From the NCBI GenBank assembly GCA_964507325.1, contig CAZDQL010000033.1, positions 1 through 59,082 on the forward strand: 59,082 bases of DNA, given 5' to 3'. A program made the position numbers and the translations under genes. Positions 25,403-34,273 of the stretch are shown in pieces. This DNA comes from CAZDQL01 sp964507325 (GTDB taxonomy: Bacteria; Planctomycetota; UBA1135; GCA-002686595). Positions within the stretch are counted from its first letter, which is position 1, and the number at the start of each line of letters is the position of its first letter. Below the pieces are notes generated by a model. It ran no database searches, was not told the origin of the DNA, and saw only the letters and a list, made by a program, of their open reading frames with translations.

Positions 25403-26307
25403 GGATCTCGCCCTTGAACTGGGGGTTGGCCGCCCTGGTGGTGGTGCTCGTCGCCGCCGAGGTGGGCCTCGAGCGCGGCGAGCCCGCGCCGCGGGAGGTG
25501 GGGCGCCTCTTCCCCGAGCTCTTCGCCGACCGCGCTGCGCGCATCGAGTTGGCGGGGGGCGGAGAGCCGCTCGAGATCGTGCTCGAGGGCCAGACCTGGG
25601 TCCTGTCCGGACACCACGACTTCCCCGCGCGTCCCGAACAGGTGGAGCGACTGCTGCGCGCCCTGACCTCCCTCACCACCCTGGACCTGCTCTCCGAAGA
25701 CGCGGCGAGCCACGACGAGTACGGCGTGGGCGCCGACGCGCGACGGGTGAGCATCTGGGATGGATCGGGGGAGCTCCTGGCGGGCCTGGTCCAGGGGGCG
25801 GACGTCCCCACGGGCAATGCCAGCTACGTGCGCCGGCTCGGACTCGACCAGGTGTACCGCGCGCCGCGGCTGACCGCCATCCCCGCCGAACCCAAGTACT
25901 GGCTCGACAGGGCCTGGTTGGGCTTCGAGCCCGCCCTGGTGACCAGCGTGCGCATCTCCGGTCCCCTCTGCGATCCGCCGCTCGAGTTCGAGCGACGGGA
26001 GGGAACCGTGGACCACTGGACGCGCGACGGCGAGCAAGTCTCCCCGAGGGTGGTGAAGGACTTCGCCCAGACGATGCGCAGCCTCTTCCTCGACGAGGTG
26101 GTCGCGCCGCGGGACACCCCCGAGGCCCTGGGACCGCTGCAGTTGCGCGTCGAGGTGAGCCTGCTCGACGGACGCGAGCTGAGCGCCTACTTCGGAGCGA
26201 CCGTCGACGGGGGCGTCCTCGCCCGCCGCGCAGACGACGACTGGACGGTGCGCCTGCCCCAGGCGATCTGGCAGGTGGTGACGAGCGGCGTCGAACGCTT
26301 GCGTTGA
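25399..26307 (+). CDS. DUF4340-domain membrane-anchored protein of the Gld-like ABC cluster
   Basis: This 302-residue protein starts at GTG overlapping the upstream stop, with GGAGGGAGG in front. It has one N-terminal helix (about 5-20, GLAALVVVLVAAEVGL). The periplasmic part holds repeated beta-hairpin DUF4340-like units: ARIELAGGGEPLEIVLEG-like strands, YGVGADARRVSIWDG, and a second divergent half. DUF4340 proteins regularly follow GldG genes, which supports the call. The molecular role is unknown. The stop is 4 bases from the stop of the convergent pseudopilin gene. Confidence 0.75.
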   Translation: MRISPLNWGLAALVVVLVAAEVGLERGEPAPREVGRLFPELFADRAARIELAGGGEPLEIVLEGQTWVLSGHHDFPARPEQVERLLRALTSLTTLDLLSEDAASHDEYGVGADARRVSIWDGSGELLAGLVQGADVPTGNASYVRRLGLDQVYRAPRLTAIPAEPKYWLDRAWLGFEPALVTSVRISGPLCDPPLEFERREGTVDHWTRDGEQVSPRVVKDFAQTMRSLFLDEVVAPRDTPEALGPLQLRVEVSLLDGRELSAYFGATVDGGVLARRADDDWTVRLPQAIWQVVTSGVERLR

Positions 26308-26311
26308 CCGC

Positions 26312-26863
26312 CTACTGGTAGGAAGCGCCGCCCCCGGTGACGAAGTCGAACTCGCTGCCCCAGTCGCGGCCCGAGCACGCGAAGGCACCGACGTAGTCGC
26401 TGGAGGAGTCGGCGTCCTCGAAGTTGCGGATCCCGAGCACGTAGAAGGACTCCGCTCCGACGCAGCTCGCGTAGCCGCGGGGGTAGAGGTAGTAGCGGAA
26501 GTGGTAGGTGCTGTCGTTCAGCGGATCGACCACCGTCGAGGCCAGGTAGCCCTCGGCCACCAGGACCGGGATGAAGTCACCGTCGTGGGAGACGTCCCAG
26601 CCCCCGTAGCCCGCGTTCTGGCTCGCCGCGGGGTAGGCGCCCTTGTCGAGCTTGTACTGCTCGATCGCCTCCTGGACGGTGCGCAGGTCGGTCATGCGTC
26701 GGGCGTCCCGGGCGGCTCGCAGGCGGTTTCCCACCAATGGCACTGCCAGCCCCGCCAGGGTGCTCATGATCAGCATCACCACGACCAGCTCCACCAGGGA
26801 GAAGCCGGCGCGCAGGGGGCTGCGCCGGGTGGCGGCGGCGGCGGGGATCGGTCGGTGGGTCAT
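26312..26863 (-). CDS. Type IV pilin/type II secretion pseudopilin (GspG/H-like)
   Basis: Starting at ATG 26863 it has 183 residues with a 20-residue basic leader. The prepilin peptidase site is G/FSLVELVVVM with Glu at mature position 5. The hydrophobic stem is VELVVVMLIMSTLAGLAVPLVG, shown here as two overlapping motifs (VELVVVMLIM and STLAGLAVPLVG). The globular part includes YKLDKGAYPAASQN, the GspG-like helix-to-strand junction. An ATG 12 codons upstream gives an atypically long leader. It is divergent from the pilus platform operon starting at 27040 and probably part of the same machine. Confidence 0.85.
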   Translation of the reverse strand: MTHRPIPAAAATRRSPLRAGFSLVELVVVMLIMSTLAGLAVPLVGNRLRAARDARRMTDLRTVQEAIEQYKLDKGAYPAASQNAGYGGWDVSHDGDFIPVLVAEGYLASTVVDPLNDSTYHFRYYLYPRGYASCVGAESFYVLGIRNFEDADSSSDYVGAFACSGRDWGSEFDFVTGGGASYQ

Positions 26864-26926
26864 GGGGCCAGGGGGAGAGGGACCGGTTCCAGCCTCCATC
26901 GGGCCCAGGCCGCATCCGCTGTAGGG

Positions 26927-26943
26927 GATTCCTCAAGGGAATC
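26927..26943. promoter_or_regulatory. Inverted repeat between divergent pilus genes
   Basis: GATTCC (26927-26932) and GGAATC (26938-26943) are separated by TCAAG. The repeat lies in the 176-base gap between divergent starts (26863 minus, 27040 plus), a suitable site for a shared operator. No regulator is identified. Confidence 0.35.
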
Positions 26944-27039
26944 AGGGGGGCGACCGAAGACTCCGATCGATGCACGGTCCGCCACCGCGGTCGGGCCGGT
27001 TGTGCCCATTCCCACCGATTCCCCTCCCAGCAGCCCCAC

Positions 27040-27867
27040 ATGTCCCGGCGCCACGGCAACTCCGGCGTTCGCAAGCTCGCCGTGCTCGGCATCAGTCGTG
27101 ACCGAGTCGAGTGGTACGACGGCAACTCCAAGGGCGTCCAATACGCGGGCGCCGACGTCGAGGAGGACACGCCGATCCGACTGGCGCGCGCGGCGGCGCG
27201 GCTCCTGAAGGAGAACAGGATCCGCCGCCGGCCCTGCGTGCTCTCCCTGGGCAGCGGCATGCTGGAGCAGCGCACCGTCAGCCTGGCCCGCCTCTCCCCC
27301 GGCGACACCCGCCGCGCCCTGCGCCGCAAGGCGGCCAACTTCCTGGAGTCCTCGCTTCAGGATGCCCGCTACGTGGCCATCCCCCTCAAGCGCGCGGTGG
27401 ACGACAAGGGTGAGTCCGAGGCGGCTGAGTGGCTCCTGACGGCCTTCGAGCTGCGCTATGCGCGGGCGCTCCAGTTGGAGCTGCGCCGGCTGGGCTTCCG
27501 CATACAGTACGTGGTCTCCGAGCGCTTGGCCGCCCTGCAGTCCGCCGCCCTGCACGCCGCCGAGGAGGAGGAAGCGGTCATCTGCGTCGGGGCCGGAGTG
27601 GAGAGCGTCACGATCAGCCTGGTGCAGGGGGGCGGCCTCGTACAGCAGGCGGTCCTGCACGGTGCCTACAGCGCCAACGCCAACATGGCGGGGGCGCTCT
27701 TGCAGGAGCTGCGCGGTTTCGGAGCCTTCTGGCGCCTTCACAGCCGCGGAGGCTCCCTGGGACGCGTGGTGCTGGTGGGATTCGACCGCGAGGAGTCCGC
27801 TCAACTGGCCCCGGCGATCCACGCCTCCCTGCCGGGGACCGAGGTCCACACCTTCCGCCGCGGCTAA
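27040..27867 (+). CDS. pilM: PilM/GspL-like pilus assembly protein, apparently shortened by an in-frame TAA
   Basis: This actin-like (ASKHA-fold) cytoplasmic protein should bind the N-terminus of PilN. The 275 residues show VLSLGSGMLEQRTVSLARLS (about 67-86), LAALQSAALHAAEEEEAVIC and VVLVGFDREESAQLAPAIH, matching PilM/GspL. PilM is usually about 350 residues. The gene stops at TAA 27865-27867, yet the same frame stays open for 28 more codons with PilM-tail-like sequence (DDLARRSALACAQTSGPLQL) and runs directly into PilN. The TAA therefore looks like an interruption of a PilM C-terminus or a PilM-PilN fusion. It could be a mutation, a sequencing error or a readthrough site. Confidence 0.78.
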   Translation: MSRRHGNSGVRKLAVLGISRDRVEWYDGNSKGVQYAGADVEEDTPIRLARAAARLLKENRIRRRPCVLSLGSGMLEQRTVSLARLSPGDTRRALRRKAANFLESSLQDARYVAIPLKRAVDDKGESEAAEWLLTAFELRYARALQLELRRLGFRIQYVVSERLAALQSAALHAAEEEEAVICVGAGVESVTISLVQGGGLVQQAVLHGAYSANANMAGALLQELRGFGAFWRLHSRGGSLGRVVLVGFDREESAQLAPAIHASLPGTEVHTFRRG

Positions 27868-27951
27868 GGAGACGAGGGCTCCGACGACCTCGCCAGGCGT
27901 AGCGCCCTGGCCTGCGCCCAGACCAGCGGACCGCTACAGCTCGACCTCGGC

Positions 27952-28509
27952 GTGCCCCTGCCCCCACGCGCCCCGCGCATGGTGACCGGCGCCCTGATCG
28001 TCGCGGTGGCGGTGGCCGCCATCTCCTGGGAGGGCCGCGAGCGTCTGCTGGCGCAGATCGACCGCTACGAGATCGACAGCCAGAACCTCGTGGCACAGAC
28101 CGCGGGTGCCGGGGATCTGAACGCCGCCCACGCGCAGGCCGTGGCCGCGATCCGAGGCCTGGGGCAGGAGTGGCAGCGCTTCAGCGCCCTGCGCGGCCAG
28201 GGCCTGCCGCTGGAGAGGCTCCTGTCGGAGGCGGTGCACTCCTTCCGCGGCCGGGCGCTCTTGCGCTCCCTGAGGATCGACGCGGAGGACACCCACAGCG
28301 AGGTGAGCATGACGGGCAGCACCTATCCCGATCCCGGCCGCTCCCTGGCCGCCCTGCGCTCGTTGACGGCGCGGCTCGAGGCCAGCGATTCCTTCGCCGG
28401 GGTCTCCCTCGATCCGCCGACGGGGATCCCCGGCAGCGGCGAAGCGGGGGGCATCGGGGTGGCCCAACTCGACTTCGCCCTCTCCGCGAGCCTGGAGGCC
28501 TCCCGGTGA
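27952..28509 (+). CDS. pilN: PilN-like pilus assembly inner-membrane protein
   Basis: This is a short cytoplasmic segment, one transmembrane helix (MVTGALIVAVAVAAISW) and a periplasmic coiled coil plus ferredoxin-like fold, as in PilN/GspL C-terminal proteins. GTG 27952 gives 185 residues; ATG 27979 is an alternative. Neither has a ribosome-binding site. PilN normally begins with a short INLLP-like motif. Here the similar QLDLGVPLPP lies partly upstream of the GTG, in the frame shared with pilM across the TAA. The stop overlaps the pilO-like start (GTGA). Confidence 0.72.
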   Translation: MPLPPRAPRMVTGALIVAVAVAAISWEGRERLLAQIDRYEIDSQNLVAQTAGAGDLNAAHAQAVAAIRGLGQEWQRFSALRGQGLPLERLLSEAVHSFRGRALLRSLRIDAEDTHSEVSMTGSTYPDPGRSLAALRSLTARLEASDSFAGVSLDPPTGIPGSGEAGGIGVAQLDFALSASLEASR

Positions 28510-29144
28510 ACAAGGTCCAGAACGTCCGCACCCTGGCGCGCCTCAAGCGCGCGCTGGCCCTGGCCCCGGTCGTGATCCTGCCCCTGGGATTGGCCGGAGT
28601 GGCCGTACGACCCGCCCTCGACCTGCGGCGCGCCGTTCGGGAGGAGGGGCGCCTGACCCGACTGGTCGAGCACTGTGATCACCTGCGGGCGGAGCTCGAA
28701 CTCTTCGATGGCGCCGGGCGCGTGCAGGAGCTGGAGAGCCTGCGCGGACGATTGCGGGCACTGATCCCCTCCCAGCTCGCGCCGATCGAGGTGTACAGCT
28801 ACCTGCGGGAGTGCGCGCGGCAATGCGGGCTCGAGCTGGAGGTGATCCAGATCGGCGTCCCCAAGGACCTCGAGCTCGTGCTCGACGGCGAGACGATCGT
28901 CGAGCTGCCCGTCACCCTGCGCGGGCGAGGCACCCTGCGCGCAGTGGCGCTGATCCCGCGCGTCCTCGACGCCAGGGGCCTGCTCTGCGCCGTGCGCTCC
29001 GCGCGCGTCACCAGCGGGGAGACCGTGAGTGAGACCTACCAATTCGAGCTGGGCGTGGGCTTGTTCCACTGCGCCTCCGCCGCCTCCGCCGGCTCGGACG
29101 ATTCCACGACGATGGACATGCCCACCGGGCCGATGGAGAACTAG
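28506..29144 (+). CDS. pilO: PilO/GspM-like pilus assembly protein
   Basis: This 212-residue protein has a basic N-terminus, one transmembrane helix (about 20-38), a coiled coil (LRRAVREEGRLTRLVEHCDH) and a small periplasmic alpha/beta domain (VYSYLRECARQCGLELEVI, VELPVTLRGRG). That architecture matches PilO, which pairs with PilN in the inner-membrane platform. The GTG start overlaps the pilN stop. A Ser/Thr-rich tail is unusual but short. Confidence 0.75.
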   Translation: MNKVQNVRTLARLKRALALAPVVILPLGLAGVAVRPALDLRRAVREEGRLTRLVEHCDHLRAELELFDGAGRVQELESLRGRLRALIPSQLAPIEVYSYLRECARQCGLELEVIQIGVPKDLELVLDGETIVELPVTLRGRGTLRAVALIPRVLDARGLLCAVRSARVTSGETVSETYQFELGVGLFHCASAASAGSDDSTTMDMPTGPMEN

Positions 29145-29148
29145 AACG

Positions 29149-29943
29149 TTGGCTAGCCCCAAGCAGATCGTTGCCATCACCCTCTTGCTCGGCGCGACGG
29201 GCGCCGTCTGGGTGCCCCAGCTCCTTCCCGGGGAAGAGGATCAGACCGATCAGGTCCAGCAGGACGTCCCGGCGATGCTCGACGCCACGGTGGTCACGAC
29301 CACGATGGAGGAGACCGCCGCGCCCGCTCCACCGGGCGCAACCGCAGAGCCGGTCGCCTCCGCGCCGCCGCTCCCCGCTCCGACGGACGGGTCCCCGCGC
29401 GCTGGGGGGGAGCTGGGTCAAGAGACGCATTCGCTGCTCTCCTCGATCACGGCTGGATTGGACTCCCTGGAGTCGATGCGCAGCATGGAGCTGTCGCCGA
29501 GCGGGCCGCAGCCCGGCGGGAGCGCGAACCCGGGGGGGGAGGGGGAGACCTCGCCCGTGACGGAGGAGCCGTACGTCGACTGGATCGCCGTACAGGAGTT
29601 CCTGGAGGCGAATCCCGTGGGGGGCACCCTCTCCACCGCCGACGAGGCGTTGGCCCTGGTCGGATCGCGGGTGGTGCGCGTGGGCGACGAGCTGGCCGGG
29701 GGACTCCTGGTCGTCGCCGCCATCGAGGGCGAAGCGGTCCACTACACCTTCGAAGGCCGCACGGTGCGTCACGAGCTGCCCCCCTTCCGGGCGTCCGCGT
29801 CGCAGAACAACAGTGACGCCAGCCCCTCCGAGGCCGAGGCGAGCGACGAAGGGACGGCGCCGGAAGCCGGTCCCGGCAGCGATGAAGGGGCCCAGGCCGG
29901 GCAGGCGCAGTCCATCTCCGAAATCCTGGAGACAGCCGAATGA
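29149..29943 (+). CDS. PilP/GspC-like bitopic pilus protein
   Basis: Starting at TTG 29149 (GGAG at 29135-29138) it has 264 residues. The N-terminal hydrophobic helix is IVAITLLLGATGAVWVPQLL. A long Pro/Thr/Ala-rich linker follows, then a small beta-rich domain at about 175-210 (DEALALVGSRVVRVGDELAG, then LVVAAIEGEAVHYTFEG). An inner-membrane anchor, disordered linker and small homology-region-like domain between pilO and the secretin fit the PilP/GspC coupling protein, which links platform and secretin. Sequence similarity alone is weak; the context carries the call. Its stop overlaps the secretin start (ATGA). Confidence 0.65.
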   Translation: MASPKQIVAITLLLGATGAVWVPQLLPGEEDQTDQVQQDVPAMLDATVVTTTMEETAAPAPPGATAEPVASAPPLPAPTDGSPRAGGELGQETHSLLSSITAGLDSLESMRSMELSPSGPQPGGSANPGGEGETSPVTEEPYVDWIAVQEFLEANPVGGTLSTADEALALVGSRVVRVGDELAGGLLVVAAIEGEAVHYTFEGRTVRHELPPFRASASQNNSDASPSEAEASDEGTAPEAGPGSDEGAQAGQAQSISEILETAE

Positions 29944-31409
29944 CCAGCACCAGAACGCCCCTGATCCTCTCCGTCGTCGCGCTCGGCACGTGCTTCGCCG
30001 CCTGCCGTGCCGTCGAGTCGGACGTGGCCGAGTTCCGGCCGGACGTCATCGCGGACCTTCTACGCGGGCCGGTGCTCGCCGGGCTCGACGAGCCGCTGGA
30101 CCACCCCTGGGAGTACGACGAGGAGGAGATCGAGGAGGAGACCGTCGAGACCCGCCCGCGCATCGCCGGTGACGAGCTGATAGCCCTCGAGCTGCGCGGC
30201 ACGCCGATCGCCGAGGCGCTGCACCTGATCGCCGAACGGGCCGGGGTCAACATGGTCCTGGACGCCGGTCTCAGCGGTCAGATCGACGCCAGCTTCCCCT
30301 CCGTGCGCCTGGACGACGCCCTCGCGATCCTCCTCGAGCGCAATGGTCTGGCGCTGGTGGAGGAGCCCGCCGGGGTGTTCTGGGTGCGCGTCGACGACGG
30401 CAGCCAACCCTCGATCGGCCGCTTCGACCTGCGCTCCATCTCCGCCGCCGACGTCCTGCCCAAGCTCGTGACCCTGGTCGGCAGCGATGCGATCGTGGTC
30501 GGTGACGACAACCAGAACATGATCCTGGTGTCGGGGCCCGAGGCCGCGGTGCAGCTCGCCGCCGACTTCATCGCGGGCGCCGACCGGCTCAAGCCCCAGG
30601 TCCTGCTCGAGGTGCGCATCTTCGAGGCCAGCCTCTCCGAGGAGTTCGAGCTGGGTCTCAGCTACCGCTTCGACGGCTCGATCGACGGCAACGCCTGGAC
30701 GGTGCTGAGCGGCATGGCGACCGAAGGGGACAACTTCACCACCACCTTCACCACCGAGAGCGGTGACATCACCGGCACGCTCAACGCCCTGCGCAAGTTC
30801 GTCGGACTGGAGCTGATCAGCTCCCCGCGGGTGATGGCGATCACCAACACCGAAGCGGTGGTCGAGGTGATCGAGGAGGTGCCCTACGTCGAGTCGACCA
30901 GCTCGACCGAGACCGACGGCGGCGCCTCGACCAGCTCCTTCGAGCAGATCAGCTACAAGGAAGCCGGCATCAAGCTGACCATGACGCCCACCATCCAGGA
31001 CGCCGGGATCCTGCAGGTGGACATCGATCAGGAGCTCTCCGAGGTGGTGGACTACTTCAAGGAGATCCCGGTGGTCGACAAGCGGCACTTCAAGAGCAGC
31101 TTCCTCGTCGCGGACCGCCAGACGATCGTCCTGGGCGGGCTGATGCAGGACCGGCGCGCCGACACCGACGACGGGATTCCGATCCTGATGCACCTGCCCT
31201 TCCTGGGGCGGCTCTTCCGCTCCGACCTGGACGCCACCGAGCGCCGGGAGCTCCTGGTGTTCGTGACGCCGCGCGTCCTGGACCCGAACCAGGCGGCCCG
31301 CATGGCCAAGAACTTCCAGCGCGAGTACCGCGAGAAGCGCGGCGAGATCGCCAGCCAGCTGCGTCAGGCCGACGTCGAACCGCTCCCCGCCGAGGAAGAA
31401 GAGGAGTGA
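29940..31409 (+). CDS. Secretin lipoprotein (PilQ/GspD family)
   Basis: This 489-residue outer-membrane secretin has a signal peptide with lipobox FAAC (Cys21). An acidic linker is followed by an N0/STN-like domain (IALELRGTPIAEALHLIAER, about 80-99) and N1-type repeats. The conserved secretin domain at about 230-455 includes LKPQVLLEVRIFEASLSEEF, LISSPRVMAITN and the C-terminal signature VPFLG-like HLPFLGRLFRSDLDATERRE followed by LLVFVTPRVL. It forms the multimeric gate for the fibre. It is coupled to neighbours on both sides (ATGA, GTGA). It is shorter than PilQ, with few N domains. Confidence 0.92.
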   Translation: MTSTRTPLILSVVALGTCFAACRAVESDVAEFRPDVIADLLRGPVLAGLDEPLDHPWEYDEEEIEEETVETRPRIAGDELIALELRGTPIAEALHLIAERAGVNMVLDAGLSGQIDASFPSVRLDDALAILLERNGLALVEEPAGVFWVRVDDGSQPSIGRFDLRSISAADVLPKLVTLVGSDAIVVGDDNQNMILVSGPEAAVQLAADFIAGADRLKPQVLLEVRIFEASLSEEFELGLSYRFDGSIDGNAWTVLSGMATEGDNFTTTFTTESGDITGTLNALRKFVGLELISSPRVMAITNTEAVVEVIEEVPYVESTSSTETDGGASTSSFEQISYKEAGIKLTMTPTIQDAGILQVDIDQELSEVVDYFKEIPVVDKRHFKSSFLVADRQTIVLGGLMQDRRADTDDGIPILMHLPFLGRLFRSDLDATERRELLVFVTPRVLDPNQAARMAKNFQREYREKRGEIASQLRQADVEPLPAEEEEE

Positions 31410-33082
31410 GTCAACCCTCAGCAGGTACACGCGTCCGGCTGGGCGATGCCCTGATCGCCAAGGGCATCCTCACCGAAGAGCGCTTGGCCGTGGCCCTCGC
31501 CGAGCAGAAGCGCCACCACCGACCGCTGGGGGAGATCATCGTCTCACTCGGCTTCGTGCGCCCCGAGCAGGTGGCCAGCATCATGGCCGAATCGCTGGGG
31601 GTGCCCCTGGTGCGCGGGCGGGACCTCGAACCCGATCCGGTCCTGGTGGGGGCGCTGGATCCCGGCTTCGTGCGCTCGACGGGAGCCTTCCCGATCAAGC
31701 TCGAGGAGGGCCAGCTCCGGATCGCGATGACCGATCCGGGCGCGCCGCAGAAGACCGCCGATGTGCGCCGGCACTTCCCCTACCCCCTCGTCATCGAGAT
31801 GGTGACCGAGGAGGACATGGCTCTCCTGGTGCGCAAGTACCTGAGCGACGGCGCGGGGCAGGTGGCCAGCCTGCTGTCCACGCCGGAGGCAGAGGCGGTC
31901 GACGGGTTCCCGGTCGAGAAGATCACCATGGCCCTGCTGGTCGACGGCGTGCACCGCGGCGCGACCGACGTGCACCTGGAGCCCGAGGAGAAGATCACCC
32001 GCGTGCGCTATCGCATCGACGGCGTCATGCAGGGTGGTGAGAACCTGCCGCGCCCGCACACCGAGGCGATCATCTCGCGCATCAAGATCCTCTCGCACCT
32101 GGACATCGCCGAGCGGCGCCGGCCCCAGGACGGGCGCATGCGCATCTTCGTCGATGAGCACCCGGTCGACCTCAGGGTCTCGATCATGCCCTGCTCCCAC
32201 GGCGAGAACGTGGTGCTCAGGATCCTGGACCGCTCGGCGGGGGGAGTGCGCTTGGGGGCATTGGGGGTCGGTCTGGGCGCCCAGACGATGCTGAAGCGCG
32301 TCGCGGAGCGTCCCCACGGTCTCTTCCTGGTGACCGGACCGACCGGCTCGGGCAAGACGACCACCCTCTACGCCATGCTCTCCGAGGTGGACGCGGTGCA
32401 CCGCAACGTGGCCACGATCGAGGATCCGGTCGAGTACGAGATGCCGCTGGTGCGCCAGAGTCAGGTGGAGCCCGCCGCCGGCTTCGGCTTCCAGGCGGGG
32501 CTGCGCGCCCTTCTGCGCCAGGACCCGGACGTGATCCTGGTGGGGGAGATCCGCGACCGGGAGACCGCCGACATGGCGATCAAGGCCTCCATGACCGGCC
32601 ACCTGGTCCTCTCCACCCTGCACACCAACGACGCCATCGGCGCCATCCCGCGCCTCTCCGACCTGGGCATCCCGCCCTACCTGGTGGAGGACAGCCTGAT
32701 CGGGGTGCTGGCCCAGCGGCTGGTGCGCAAGATCTGCGAGAACTGCGCGGCGCCCTACGAGCTCACGGCGGAGGAGCTGCGCTGGATGGACGGCGAGGTG
32801 CCCGAGGCGCGCAGGGGCGCCGGCTGCGACCACTGCGACCAGAGCGGTCTGTCGGGTCGCACCGCCATCTCCGAGCTCTTCCTGCCGAGCGACGAGATGG
32901 CCGACGCCCTGCGCGTGGGCGCCGACGCCGAGACGCTGCGCCGCATGGCCCTCGAGACGGGCTTCCGCACGATGAACATGGACGGGCGCCACAAGGTGCG
33001 CCTGGGAGTGACGACCGTCGACGAGGTCCAGCGCGTGAACCGCAGCCACCGTCTGACGCCGGAGGAACGTGCAAACCTTTGA
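31406..33082 (+). CDS. Pilus assembly/type II secretion ATPase (PilB/GspE)
   Basis: This 558-residue hexameric cytoplasmic ATPase powers fibre extension. It has an N-terminal MshEN-like domain (LGDALIAKGILTEERLAVAL). The catalytic core has Walker A GPTGSGKTTT (311-320), Asp box and His-box regions (TIEDPVEYEMP, LVLSTLHTNDA) and Walker B PDVILVGEIRDRE. The tetracysteine zinc site is CENC with CDHCDQSGLSGR. The start is GTG overlapping the secretin stop. The zinc site and MshEN domain favour PilB/GspE over retraction ATPases. No PilT is in the window. Confidence 0.94.
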   Translation: MSQPSAGTRVRLGDALIAKGILTEERLAVALAEQKRHHRPLGEIIVSLGFVRPEQVASIMAESLGVPLVRGRDLEPDPVLVGALDPGFVRSTGAFPIKLEEGQLRIAMTDPGAPQKTADVRRHFPYPLVIEMVTEEDMALLVRKYLSDGAGQVASLLSTPEAEAVDGFPVEKITMALLVDGVHRGATDVHLEPEEKITRVRYRIDGVMQGGENLPRPHTEAIISRIKILSHLDIAERRRPQDGRMRIFVDEHPVDLRVSIMPCSHGENVVLRILDRSAGGVRLGALGVGLGAQTMLKRVAERPHGLFLVTGPTGSGKTTTLYAMLSEVDAVHRNVATIEDPVEYEMPLVRQSQVEPAAGFGFQAGLRALLRQDPDVILVGEIRDRETADMAIKASMTGHLVLSTLHTNDAIGAIPRLSDLGIPPYLVEDSLIGVLAQRLVRKICENCAAPYELTAEELRWMDGEVPEARRGAGCDHCDQSGLSGRTAISELFLPSDEMADALRVGADAETLRRMALETGFRTMNMDGRHKVRLGVTTVDEVQRVNRSHRLTPEERANL

Positions 33083-34265
33083 GTACACCGCGGTCGCCCT
33101 CGACGGCGAGGTCACGACCGGCCGCCAGCGGGCCAACGACGAGCTGGAGCTCGACCGTGCGCTCGAGACGCACGGCCTGACCCTGACACGCGTCCACGTC
33201 CTCTCGAACACGCGCTCCGGGAGCTACGGCCGCCTGTCGCGCCGGGAGCTGGTCACCTTCACCAGACAGCTGGCGACCGTCATCTCCGCCGGCGTGCCGA
33301 TCGTCGAGGGACTGCGCGAGCTGTCGAAGCGCATACGTACTCGCGCGGGCCGTCTGGCGGTCGAGGAGCTCGTGCGCGACCTCGAGGCCGGACTCCCGCT
33401 CTCCGAGGCGATGGAACGGCAGCCCGGCTCCTTCCCCGACGTCTACCGCGCTTCGGTGTCGGCCGGTGAGCTGTCGGGGGACCTGCCGTCGGTGCTGCGG
33501 CGTCTGGCCCGCTACCTGGAGTGGTCGCGCGCCATCCGCGCCACGACGCTCCAGGCGATGATCTACCCCTGCATCCTGGGGCTGGCGATCATCGGCCTGG
33601 TGACGGTCCTGATCACCTGGGTCCTGCCGCGCATCACCGGGCTCTTCCCCGGCGGACGCGAGCAGCTGCCCCGGGAGACGCGCACCCTGCTGGCCATCTC
33701 CGACTTCATGATCGCCAACTGGCTGCTGCTCCTGTTGGGAGTGGTCCTGACCGTCGGCGGCTGGCTGGTGGCGCTGCGTCATCACCAGGCGCGCCTCCTG
33801 CTCAGCCGTCTGGCCCTGGCGATCCCGCGCTACGGGACCGTGGCGCGCATGCTGGCCACCTCCAAGTTCGCCTCCACCGCAGCGACCCTGCAGCTCGCCG
33901 GCTGCGAGGTCTACCAAGTGCTCTCCGTGGCCGGCCGCTCCTGCGGCAACGCCTTGATGGCGCACCGCTTGGAGGCCGCCACCGACCGCGTGCAGCGCGG
34001 GCAGACGATCACGGAGAGTCTGGAGCGGGAACCGATCATCGATCCGCTCCTGGTCCAGATGACGTCGGTCGGCGAGCAGTCGGGTGACCTGGGGGACGCC
34101 TTCGAGAAGCTCTCGGACTACTACGACGAGGAGGTGCCGCGCATGGTCAAGTGGTTCCTCTCCTTCCTGGAGCCGGCCCTGCTCCTGATCGGAGGCGTGA
34201 TCGTGGCCTTCGTGCTGATCGCCTCGCTGATGCCCGTCTTCTCCCTGTACGAGAACCTCGGCTGA
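33069..34265 (+). CDS. Inner-membrane platform protein (PilC/GspF)
   Basis: This 398-residue protein starts at GTG inside the end of the ATPase gene, a 14-base overlap. It begins FEYTAVALDGEVTTGRQRA, the standard GspF opening. Two repeated cytoplasmic four-helix domains follow (FTRQLATVISAGVPIVEGL; FASTAATLQLAGCEVYQVL) with three transmembrane helices (about 170-190, 215-238 and 370-392). It connects the ATPase to the pseudopilus in the inner membrane. Confidence 0.94.
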   Translation: MQTFEYTAVALDGEVTTGRQRANDELELDRALETHGLTLTRVHVLSNTRSGSYGRLSRRELVTFTRQLATVISAGVPIVEGLRELSKRIRTRAGRLAVEELVRDLEAGLPLSEAMERQPGSFPDVYRASVSAGELSGDLPSVLRRLARYLEWSRAIRATTLQAMIYPCILGLAIIGLVTVLITWVLPRITGLFPGGREQLPRETRTLLAISDFMIANWLLLLLGVVLTVGGWLVALRHHQARLLLSRLALAIPRYGTVARMLATSKFASTAATLQLAGCEVYQVLSVAGRSCGNALMAHRLEAATDRVQRGQTITESLEREPIIDPLLVQMTSVGEQSGDLGDAFEKLSDYYDEEVPRMVKWFLSFLEPALLLIGGVIVAFVLIASLMPVFSLYENLG

Positions 34266-34273
34266 GGATCGCC

